From NCBI GenBank assembly GCA_027492415.1, contig JAPUEV010000306.1, forward strand, positions 1-6,749: a stretch of 6,749 bases of DNA, given 5' to 3'. Source of the stretch: Ignavibacteria bacterium (GTDB lineage Bacteria; Bacteroidota; Ignavibacteria; Tepidaquicellales; OLB5). Shown in pieces: positions 1 to 5,399 of this stretch. The notes under the pieces were generated by a model, which saw only the letters and a list, made by a program, of their open reading frames with translations, did no database searches and had not been told where the DNA came from. Position numbers and translations under genes: made by a program. Numbering within the stretch: position 1 is the stretch's first letter; each line of letters starts with the position of its first letter.

Positions 1-341
1 AACCGCATTTTAAGCAAAATGTACAGAGGGATTTCCTTAAATACACAGCCCAAAAGTTAAAAGCCAAACTCAAATCTGATGACCCGGGTTACCTGGAAGA
101 GTTCAAAGTAAATGCACGAGATAGAGAATACCAGTTTTGGGAAAGGGATCCATTATCAATTGAGTTGTTGAATAAATCGGTTATTGAGCAGAAGATTAAT
201 TATATTCACACAAATCCTATTCACCCAAAATGGAATCTGGCTAAAACGATAGTTGATTATAAGTATTCTTCAGCTAAATTTTATTATAATGGAATTGATG
301 AATTGGGGTTTTTAAGCAATATTGGTGAGGAGTATTTTTAA
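1..341 (+). CDS. RAYT-type (REP-associated, IS200-like) tyrosine transposase, C-terminal part
   Basis: The frame is open from the window edge (first full codon at 3) to TAA at 339-341 and gives 112 residues. Recognisable blocks are VQRDFLKYTAQKLK near the start, then REYQFWERDP, then KINYIHTNPIHPKW, and DYKYSSAKFYY near the end. This order (helix, FWxRD, YIxxNP, YxxSSAxFY) is typical of the RAYT branch of the Y1 transposase family, in which a single catalytic tyrosine nicks DNA at palindromes. The tyrosine at 201-203, in YIHTNP, aligns with the position of the catalytic Tyr in IS200-like enzymes; this is inferred from the motif. The HUH metal-binding motif would lie upstream, outside the window, so intactness cannot be judged. 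The C-terminus looks complete. Palindromic repeats lie immediately downstream, as expected for a RAYT. Family call is fairly sure; activity is unknown. Confidence 0.85.
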   Translation, partial: PHFKQNVQRDFLKYTAQKLKAKLKSDDPGYLEEFKVNARDREYQFWERDPLSIELLNKSVIEQKINYIHTNPIHPKWNLAKTIVDYKYSSAKFYYNGIDELGFLSNIGEEYF

Positions 342-360
342 ACAAGCAGAAATAAGTTTT

Positions 361-404
361 GTTGTTGGTGACGCTTCGCTAAACACCAACAACGGCTGTA
401 AAAA
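361..404. repeat. REP-like palindrome, short copy
   Basis: Perfect 10-bp inverted repeat, GTTGTTGGTG (361-370) and CACCAACAAC (384-393), around the 13-nt loop ACGCTTCGCTAAA, followed by GGCTGTAAAAA. The same arms, the same first 24 bases and the same tail recur at 589-663, where the loop is 30 bp longer. It starts 19 bp after the RAYT stop codon, so it is a good candidate for the REP element that this transposase family mobilises. The arms could also fold in RNA, but no long T-run follows, so it is not a standard terminator. Confidence 0.8.
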
Positions 405-431
405 GAAAAAGTAATGTGATGCTGTAGAAAC

Positions 432-460
432 AAAAAGGGGGCGTAAGCCTCTTTTTTTTT
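432..460 (+). terminator. Rho-independent terminator downstream of the RAYT gene
   Basis: AAAAAGGGGGC (432-442), loop GTAA (443-446) and GCCTCTTTTT pair as a stem of about 10-11 bp with two G-T wobbles, running straight into T(9) at 452-460. The T-run is on the plus-strand 3' side, so it serves plus-strand transcription from the RAYT. The A-run on the other side could give weak termination of minus-strand transcripts. Confidence 0.75.
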
Positions 461-465
461 ACTGC

Positions 466-522
466 GTAGAGACGCATTAAATGCGTCTTGTATATTTTGA
501 GACACGAGTATCGTGTCTCTAC
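466..522. repeat. Composite palindrome: two hairpins inside GTAGAGAC/GTCTCTAC ends
   Basis: The outer ends GTAGAGAC (466-473) and GTCTCTAC (515-522) are exact inverted repeats. Inside are two further hairpins: AGACGCAT/ATGCGTCT (470-477 and 481-488, loop TAA) and GAGACACGA/TCGTGTCTC (499-507 and 511-519, loop GTA). A 10-nt AT-rich spacer (489-498) separates them. The GTAGAGACR...YGTCTCTAC type of palindrome resembles short dispersed repeats known in Bacteroidota and cyanobacteria. No coding frame crosses it. It is probably a small non-autonomous palindromic element. Confidence 0.75.
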
Positions 523-588
523 CAAAACCTTATTATTTTTAACACCTAGGTTTGTAAGAACACTAATGTCAAAATCTTGAACTTAATT

Positions 589-663
589 GTTGTTGGTGAC
601 GCTTCGCTAAACCTTTCTTCGTTTCACTCAACAAGGCGTAGCACCAACAACGGCTGTAAAAAA
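589..663. repeat. REP-like palindrome, long copy
   Basis: Same arms as the copy at 361-404: GTTGTTGGTG (589-598) and CACCAACAAC (642-651), with tail GGCTGTAAAAAA (652-663). Bases 589-612 match 361-384. The copy then has an extra 30 bp (613-642) before matching resumes. In this long form ACGC (599-602) can also pair with GCGT (636-639), extending the stem past a 2-nt bulge, so this may be the full element and the first copy a deleted one. Both copies are in the same orientation, about 200 bp apart. Confidence 0.8.
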
Positions 664-690
664 TTGCAATTTGCAGAGTTACCCGCCCTT

Positions 691-732
691 CGTTTCACGT
701 TTCACATCTCACGTTTGACATTTCACGTTTCA
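691..732. repeat. Six tandem copies of a 7-bp unit (CGTTTCA)
   Basis: The units are CGTTTCA, CGTTTCA, CATCTCA, CGTTTGA, CATTTCA and CGTTTCA, at 691, 698, 705, 712, 719 and 726. The array is exactly in register and ends at the base before the TAG stop codon (733-735, minus strand) of the propeller gene. On the transcript of that gene it would read as TGAAACG-type repeats right after the stop. No hairpin or T-run is associated with it. The bases CGTTTCACTC inside the long palindrome copy (620-629) resemble one unit. Confidence 0.8.
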
Positions 733-2121
733 CTATTTTATTAAAATCATTTTTTTGGTATCAGTAAATACCTCCTTCCCTGTGGTTAAAATAAGTTTAT
801 AAAAGTAAGCACCTGAAGATAAACCTGCTGCATTAAATTCTATTTCGTATTCGCCGGCATTTAGTTCTTCCTTCAATAATTTTTGTAATTGTTTTCCAGT
901 GATATCATATATGATTATTTCTGCTTTGCTTTGTCTTGCCAGCTGAAATTTTATTTTTGTATTTGGATTAAATGGATTAGGATAATTCTGGTATAACTTG
1001 AATTCTTTTGGTACTTCATAACTTGTTTGTTCAATTGCTGTTAGCCAAATTGGATCCCCGCCTGTGGTTGTGTGAATTCCCCTTAAGGTTGTATATGCCC
1101 AACCATTATTTTTATCTGTAAATTGCAAGTAATAATATAAAAAATTATTTATTGAAGTATCCGGTACCTGGTACAGCCAATTGTTGCCTCCATTTGTTGT
1201 TCTGAGCAATATGGCTCTTACCTGGCTATTTGGATAGAATGTCGCATTTCCTGCCGCCCAAAGTGTATCTTTACTTAATAATGATAGTTTATTAATACCA
1301 AGATTCAGTAAATTAGGTCCTGATGGTACATTTTGCAAAATCCAGTTCACACCACCATTAGTAGTTTTATAAATATTACTGGCAGCAGAATACCATCCTG
1401 TTAAACTATCTGCAAAAGTAATATCAAAATACCACTGGCCATTGACATTCATGTTCCAGTTCAAGCCGCCATTTGTGGTTTTGCGAATACTTGAAGAGCC
1501 TGAATTATCTGATATAAAACCTATCCTCGCATTATACATATATATCTTCTCAGGGTTTTGGCTTCCCGCTGAATATTGTTGTATCCAGTTCGTTCCGCCG
1601 TTTGAGGTGAAGAAGACACCGCCTGTTAAGCTGCTACTAGAAACCAGCCAAAAAGTATCATTATTTAGTATAAACATATCATCATATACAGCTGTTGAAG
1701 GGTCATTTATTGGGAACCAGTTATTTCCACCATTAGTTGTTTTTGTTATTTTACCACTCCCGGTATAATGATCATTTCCACAAGTAAAACCTGTATTAGC
1801 ATTAATAAAATGAATTTTCTTTCTACCTGCAAACTGCGCGGTACCTGTAAATTGTATAAACCAGTTATTTCCTCCATTGATAGTCTTCAAAACAAATGTT
1901 GTATCATTTTGTGTAAAAAATGGAGTTACAGCCCATCCAGTTAAGCTATCAAGGAAAAAAATATCGGATATCGTTCTTCCCCCCAAGTTAGGCATAAACT
2001 GCTGGTACCAGTTGCCAACTGCAGGTGCGGCAGGTGTGCCAAGTATTATTTCAGGCATAAAGGCAAAAGTAAAAAGGCAGAAAGCAAAAATGTAAAGCAG
2101 TATTTTGAGGTAATTTTTCAA
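733..2121 (-). CDS. Secreted Ycf48/BNR-like seven-repeat beta-propeller with T9SS type A sorting domain
   Basis: With the TTG start at 2119-2121 the product has 462 residues. A signal peptide (MKNYLKILLYIFAFCLFTFAF) is followed by about seven repeats of roughly 50 residues. Each pairs an xDSLTGWxx-like strand with a TTNGGNNW-like strand; six NGGxxW copies are clear and one is degenerate (TTTGGDPIW). Seven such repeats suggest a seven-bladed propeller of the Ycf48/BNR type. Residues 377-462 are a T9SS type A C-terminal domain (YQNYPNPFNP, IYDITGKQL, GLSSGAYFYKL, KKMILIK), which directs export through the outer membrane and surface attachment or release. The open frame extends to a GTG at 2257-2259, but that start would lie in the preceding gene and read through its terminator, so TTG is preferred. 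A later ATG (2056-2058) would lose the signal peptide. The ligand or substrate is unknown; no enzyme motif is seen. Confidence 0.85.
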   Translation of the reverse strand: MKNYLKILLYIFAFCLFTFAFMPEIILGTPAAPAVGNWYQQFMPNLGGRTISDIFFLDSLTGWAVTPFFTQNDTTFVLKTINGGNNWFIQFTGTAQFAGRKKIHFINANTGFTCGNDHYTGSGKITKTTNGGNNWFPINDPSTAVYDDMFILNNDTFWLVSSSSLTGGVFFTSNGGTNWIQQYSAGSQNPEKIYMYNARIGFISDNSGSSSIRKTTNGGLNWNMNVNGQWYFDITFADSLTGWYSAASNIYKTTNGGVNWILQNVPSGPNLLNLGINKLSLLSKDTLWAAGNATFYPNSQVRAILLRTTNGGNNWLYQVPDTSINNFLYYYLQFTDKNNGWAYTTLRGIHTTTGGDPIWLTAIEQTSYEVPKEFKLYQNYPNPFNPNTKIKFQLARQSKAEIIIYDITGKQLQKLLKEELNAGEYEIEFNAAGLSSGAYFYKLILTTGKEVFTDTKKMILIK

Positions 2122-2175
2122 ATTATATGGAATTTGATTATTACAAAATAATATTAATTTAAAGGGAATACAAAT

Positions 2176-2199
2176 AAAAAAAGCGGCATTAAGCCGCTT
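2176..2199 (-). terminator. Rho-independent terminator ending the barrel C/D operon
   Basis: On the minus strand AAGCGGC, loop TTAAT and GCCGCTT form a GC-rich 7-bp stem (2193-2199 with 2181-2187), and the right arm runs directly into a T-run (2176-2182). It lies 22 bp after the stop codon of barrel D. It separates the barrel operon from the propeller gene and argues against any propeller start upstream of it. Confidence 0.85.
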
Positions 2200-2221
2200 A
2201 AAAATTTTAGAGATATTTAAA

Positions 2222-3088
2222 TTATCTTTCGGGTACCTTATACTTAAGCTGCTTGACACCGAAGAAATAACTGAAGCCTACATTCGCGCTGAAATATGCA
2301 AACTGTTTCCACCCTGCAAACTCAATAAGATCGCTCGATGAATTATCGTTTATGCCCACTGTTGATACAGGCGGAACAACTGTTTCATCCTGTGTAGGTG
2401 TCTCGGATTTTTTCATCAGCAGGTTTGCATGCGTGAACCTTAAGCCCAGGTTAACGCCAAAGTTCTTTTCAAAGGCGTACTCTAAGCCAAGGAATGCCTG
2501 GTAGCCGATCCTGAGGCTGTTGGATATCTTTATTTCTACCCTGTTGTTATCAGGGTTAATGATCTCAGCCTTGCCAGATATCAGGCTTACAAGCGGGTTA
2601 GCGCCGAAGAAATATTTTACTTTGTTGGTTGGCGTAAAGTTGTATTCAATACCAACGCCGCCGTTAATTGAGTTGTAATAAACTTTTCCTTCTTCAGTAT
2701 TCTTTGCGAAAATATCGCTCTGGAAGCGGTCAAACCCGGTGATAATATCAAGCCAGAAGCTGCCTTTTTTATTCAGCGGCAGTTTGCCGGTTAAGTTAAA
2801 TCCGAAACCGTTCCTTGCGCCGTAATTTTTGCCAGTCGCAAAATCATCGCGGCTGAATCCGCCGTTATGGCTGGTTAGCTCCATTGCCCCTGTATTTAAC
2901 CCCGCTGAAAAATGAAGTATGAATTTGGGAACAGTCCTTACAGTAACAATTGTAATTGTCCTTGTCTTCTGTATCTTAACAGTATCGTATTTGATAGTAA
3001 TAGTGGTATCCTGCGCTTTAACAGATGCGCAGAGCAGCATTAATACTGCTAATACAGAAACTGATATTTTATTTAAATTACCCGTCAT
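2222..3088 (-). CDS. Outer-membrane beta-barrel protein, paralogue D
   Basis: Product of 288 residues with a signal peptide ending ASVKA|Q (cleavage about residue 25). A short Thr/Ile/Lys-rich segment (DTTITIKYDTVKIQKTRTIT) follows, then alternating hydrophobic/polar strands with Gly and aromatic residues to the C-terminus, typical of small outer-membrane barrels. Landmarks shared with the three other barrels here are a GKNYGARNGFG-like turn, LNKKGS, GGVGIEYNFTP, SLRIGYQAFLGLEY, FGVNLGLRFTHAN and the closing YFFGVK. A loop of about 25 residues before the last strands is rich in Pro, Ser and Asp. Its ATG overlaps the TGA of barrel C as ATGA, so translation is probably coupled. It is the last gene of its operon. 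General family: porin-like/OmpA-type barrels of Bacteroidota. No substrate can be assigned. Confidence 0.85.
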   Translation of the reverse strand: MTGNLNKISVSVLAVLMLLCASVKAQDTTITIKYDTVKIQKTRTITIVTVRTVPKFILHFSAGLNTGAMELTSHNGGFSRDDFATGKNYGARNGFGFNLTGKLPLNKKGSFWLDIITGFDRFQSDIFAKNTEEGKVYYNSINGGVGIEYNFTPTNKVKYFFGANPLVSLISGKAEIINPDNNRVEIKISNSLRIGYQAFLGLEYAFEKNFGVNLGLRFTHANLLMKKSETPTQDETVVPPVSTVGINDNSSSDLIEFAGWKQFAYFSANVGFSYFFGVKQLKYKVPER

Positions 3089-3921
3089 TTTTTATTCTTC
3101 ATCCCGAAGTAGAAGTTAACGCCTGTGTAAAATGAGCTGTAGAGAAATTGCTTCCATCCTGCAAACGGAATTGATTCGCCTGTTGTAACTTTATTATCGT
3201 TCAGGTAAGTTTCACCGGCAACCGTTGATACTTTTGACTCCTTACCGATAATATTTGCGTGTGTTAATTTATATCCAAAGTTAAACCCAACTTTATTGTT
3301 GAATGCGTATTCAAAGCCCAGGTTAAAGCTTACCCCGAACCGCACTGCGTTCTTTATCTTCAGGCTGAAATCAGTGGAATCAGTCTTAATTACTGCATTG
3401 CCGCCTATCATGCTTGCGGTAAAATCAAGCCCTATGTACGGCTTGAATTTCTTCTGCGGTGTAAAGTTATTTTCAATACCAAGCGACCCCTGGAAAACAT
3501 TGTAGCTTACCTTGCCTTCAGGTGATTCCGATATAACAAAATTGCTCATGAACCTGTTGTAGCCGGCAGTAATATTAAGCCTTACGTTGCCAGCTTTATG
3601 CAGCGCAATCTTGCCGGTAAGTGATGCGCCGTAGCCGTAGCGTGTCCCGAAGTTAGAGCCGCCGATAAAATCCGCTGCCCTGAAATATGTGTTCTCGTTG
3701 GCTGCAAGATCAAGATGTCCGATATTATAGTTAAAGCTAAGCTGTATTGTTACACGCGGACTCTTGCCCTGCTTTAGCATGTTAAGTATCTGTGTTGTGG
3801 CAATTGAATTGTAAGCGGTATCTCTTTTTGAGGGTTTTTTTATTTCTGTGTTATCCTGTGAGCTAACAGCGGATATGCAGAAGATAAGAAGCATTAATAT
3901 GTATACTTTTCTTATTCTCAT
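3085..3921 (-). CDS. Outer-membrane beta-barrel protein, paralogue C
   Basis: Product of 278 residues with a signal peptide ending SAVSS|Q (about residue 21), a charged linker, then a barrel. It shares long blocks with barrel A: GKIALHKAGNVRLNI against GKIPLHKLGNVRLNI, NRFxSxF, GKVSYNV against GDVSYNV, LGIENNFTP, KFKPYIG against RLKPYIA, and FNNKVGFNFGYKLTHAN against FNNQVGMNFGVKLTNSN. That makes A and C the closest-looking pair of the four. It ends FYFGMKNKK, without the YKxx tail of the others. It starts 7 bp after the SPOR lipoprotein gene and overlaps barrel D by 4 bp, so the three genes form one operon. No good Shine-Dalgarno is seen before the ATG. Function is not known; an outer-membrane location is well supported by signal peptide and strand pattern. 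Confidence 0.85.
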   Translation of the reverse strand: MRIRKVYILMLLIFCISAVSSQDNTEIKKPSKRDTAYNSIATTQILNMLKQGKSPRVTIQLSFNYNIGHLDLAANENTYFRAADFIGGSNFGTRYGYGASLTGKIALHKAGNVRLNITAGYNRFMSNFVISESPEGKVSYNVFQGSLGIENNFTPQKKFKPYIGLDFTASMIGGNAVIKTDSTDFSLKIKNAVRFGVSFNLGFEYAFNNKVGFNFGYKLTHANIIGKESKVSTVAGETYLNDNKVTTGESIPFAGWKQFLYSSFYTGVNFYFGMKNKK

Positions 3922-3928
3922 TTACAGG

Positions 3929-4378
3929 TCAGTTCTTTTTAGTTACTACAAAAGCATCTGTATATCCTTTAGATCTAACGAACTCAACGAACTTTATAGC
4001 CTCAGCCCTGTTGCCGTACTTGCCTATTCGTACCTTAAATAAATTACCTGATTGCTCTGAATAAACTTCTTCTCCAAGTACCTGTTTTGCGCGCTCTATG
4101 AATTTATCGAAATTTGAAGGCATCGAAAACGCGCCTATCTGTACTATATAAGTATAGGTCTCTTTGGTGTTATCCTTGATGTTATCTTTGTTGTTCTTAT
4201 CCTCTTTTATTTTGTCATCTTTAAGGGTAATATTTCTGATAGTATCTGCTTTTACTGTTTTTTCTGTGTAATCAACCCTGTATTCAGCTATTTCATATTC
4301 ACCTGAAGAACATGCAATAAAGAATAAGGCCGGCAGAGCTAAGAAAATTGCAGTTGATATTTTAACGTATTTCAGCAT
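3929..4378 (-). CDS. SPOR-domain lipoprotein (second cassette)
   Basis: Product of 149 residues. The signal peptide ends in a lipobox FFIAC, so Cys23 should be lipidated. Residues 24-43 (SSGEYEIAEYRVDY...) are followed by a highly charged Lys/Asp/Asn linker (about 44-73) and a SPOR domain (about 75-147). Its landmarks are YIVQIGAF, LFKVRIGKYGNRAEA and GYTDAFVV, close to the domain consensus. SPOR domains bind glycan strands lacking stem peptides. A lipid anchor, flexible linker and SPOR domain suggest a protein that ties a membrane, probably the outer one, to peptidoglycan. It is the first gene of the operon with barrels C and D, and its stop (TGA) is 7 bp before the next ATG. It is matched by the partial gene at 6366-6749. 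The family assignment is secure; the tethering role is inferred. Confidence 0.9.
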   Translation of the reverse strand: MLKYVKISTAIFLALPALFFIACSSGEYEIAEYRVDYTEKTVKADTIRNITLKDDKIKEDKNNKDNIKDNTKETYTYIVQIGAFSMPSNFDKFIERAKQVLGEEVYSEQSGNLFKVRIGKYGNRAEAIKFVEFVRSKGYTDAFVVTKKN

Positions 4379-4391
4379 ATTTTTCTAAGTC

Positions 4392-4420
4392 AATATAACC
4401 CATAATCTTAAGAAAAACAA
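4392..4420 (-). promoter_or_regulatory. Possible promoter for the SPOR/barrel C/barrel D operon
   Basis: On the minus strand TTGTTT (4415-4420) and TATATT (4392-4397) are separated by 17 bp, a sigma70-like arrangement. A start site would fall only a few bases before the ATG at 4378, so the transcript would be nearly leaderless; no Shine-Dalgarno is visible there. The DNA is AT-rich, so a chance match is possible. Confidence 0.3.
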
Positions 4421-4440
4421 GACGTGTAAAGGGATAATTT

Positions 4441-4476
4441 AAAAAAAATCTATAACTGCTTAAAAATAAGGCAGTT
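4441..4476 (-). terminator. Second, weaker terminator-like hairpin between the cassettes
   Basis: On the minus strand AACTG-C-CTTA, loop TTTT and TAAG-CAGTT pair as a 9-bp stem with one bulged C (4454-4476), followed after a few bases by T(8) (4441-4448). It lies downstream of the stronger terminator at 4504-4540 and could be a back-up, or part of a control region for the next operon. Confidence 0.4.
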
Positions 4477-4480
4477 AATT

Positions 4481-4500
4481 TTTAAGAAAATTTAAGAAAA
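4481..4500. repeat. Tandem 10-bp direct repeat
   Basis: TTTAAGAAAA occurs twice with no gap (4481-4490 and 4491-4500), in the AT-rich space between two terminator-like hairpins. A related CTTAAGAAAAA occurs at 4407-4417. It could be a regulatory site or simple slippage; nothing else supports either. Confidence 0.55.
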
Positions 4501-4503
4501 AGT

Positions 4504-4540
4504 AAAAAAAAAGTTAGCTAAAATAACAATTTCAGCTAAC
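4504..4540 (-). terminator. Rho-independent terminator after barrel B
   Basis: On the minus strand GTTAGCTGAAA and TTTTAGCTAAC pair around TTGTTA (4513-4540; 11 bp with one G-T), followed immediately by T(9) (4504-4512). It begins 23 bp after the barrel B stop codon and closes the first cassette, separating it from the SPOR gene of the second. Confidence 0.8.
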
Positions 4541-4563
4541 CTTAAAAAACTAAACTATATTTA

Positions 4564-5388
4564 TCAGTTCAGCTTATATCTTTTTTCCTTTACGCCAAAG
4601 TAAAAATTGATACCGCCCATAATTGAGTAAAAAGAAAAGCTCTTTTTATTATTGCCTGCAAATTTTAAATTTGGGTCAGCATCATCCCTTAATTTAAACT
4701 CTGTATCGTTATTTGTGCCTTTTGCTTCCTTTAAGAATGCATTGGTGTTTAACAGCCTTACACCAACATTAAGCCCAAAGCTTTCATTGATAAGATATTC
4801 AGAGCCGATCTGAAACCCGTAGCCCATCCTGAAGCTGTTTGTAACTTTGTATGATTCAGTATACGGTGTTCCTATACCGCGGTTTTCAAACCAAACGCTG
4901 ATATCACCGTTTATCATGCTGGCGTTCAGCTCTGCGCCCATATAAATTTTGAACCTGTGAGCAGGTGTAAAGTTATATTCCATTCCAAGCCCGCCGGTAA
5001 AACAGTTATAGTTAGCTTTGCCGTTATCAGCAACTGTTGTTTTATCGCCGAATGTATAAGAAAGTATCCTGTTGTATGTTAATGACTGTATGAAACGCAC
5101 GCTGCCTCTTTCATTAAGGGTTATCTTTGAAAGTATGCTTCCGCCGTAGCCCTTATCAGCGCCAAATGTCTCGCCGTCATATACGCTTACTGACTGGTAA
5201 TCATCATTATATGCCCCTGAAAGCTCAAGAACAGACTGGTTGTAATCTATATTAATATTAAGTGTATAGCTTGGTGTGCTTCTTACTATCATATACCTTT
5301 TTATCTGTGTGTTCTGCGCAAATACACCCGCCGATACAAGAAATAAGATCATGGCCGTTAGTATGCCGAAACTGTATTTAATCTTCAT
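4564..5388 (-). CDS. Outer-membrane beta-barrel protein, paralogue B (most divergent)
   Basis: Product of 274 residues with a signal peptide ending AGVFA|Q (about residue 24). It shows the family landmarks in looser form: ETFGADKGYGG, LNERGSVRF, GGLGMEYNFTP, SFRMGYGFQIGSEY, FGLNVGVRLLNTN and the end INFYFGVKEKRYKLN. It looks closest to barrel D at several points (VRSTP against VRTVP before the first strand, LN-x-x-GS, G-EYNFTP, FGxNxGxR). Both B and D are second in their cassettes. TGA is followed at once by an in-frame TAA. The gene starts 11 bp after barrel A ends, so A and B are very likely cotranscribed, and a strong terminator follows. The usual FAGWKQF block is replaced by FAGNNKKSF. 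Function is unknown. Confidence 0.85.
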   Translation of the reverse strand: MKIKYSFGILTAMILFLVSAGVFAQNTQIKRYMIVRSTPSYTLNINIDYNQSVLELSGAYNDDYQSVSVYDGETFGADKGYGGSILSKITLNERGSVRFIQSLTYNRILSYTFGDKTTVADNGKANYNCFTGGLGMEYNFTPAHRFKIYMGAELNASMINGDISVWFENRGIGTPYTESYKVTNSFRMGYGFQIGSEYLINESFGLNVGVRLLNTNAFLKEAKGTNNDTEFKLRDDADPNLKFAGNNKKSFSFYSIMGGINFYFGVKEKRYKLN

Positions 5389-5399
5389 AATAGTTAGTG

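Noticed and set aside
361..663. Palindromes as integron attC sites
   Set aside because: The arms do not match the RYYYAAC/GTTRRRY core pattern and no gene cassettes lie between them.
691..732. Short CRISPR-like array
   Set aside because: The units are 7 bp with no spacers, and no cas genes are present.
1442..1768. Plus-strand open frame of 108 codons within the propeller gene
   Set aside because: It lies opposite the NGGxxW repeats, whose antisense gives long open frames; its Phe/Pro-rich translation shows no domain.
1877..2095. Plus-strand open frame of 72 codons
   Set aside because: It is antisense to the N-terminal part of the propeller gene and has no recognisable motif.
2122..2259. 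46-codon N-terminal extension of the propeller gene from a GTG
   Set aside because: It starts inside barrel D, reads through a strong terminator and lies upstream of a good signal peptide.
2919..3119. Plus-strand open frame of 66 codons with a hydrophobic start
   Set aside because: It is antisense to the signal peptide and Thr/Ile-rich segment of barrel D, which explains its composition.
3296..3505. Plus-strand open frame of 69 codons
   Set aside because: It is antisense to well-supported barrel C and has no motif.
3848..4042. Plus-strand open frame of 64 codons
   Set aside because: It overlaps barrel C and the SPOR gene in antisense; no domain is seen.
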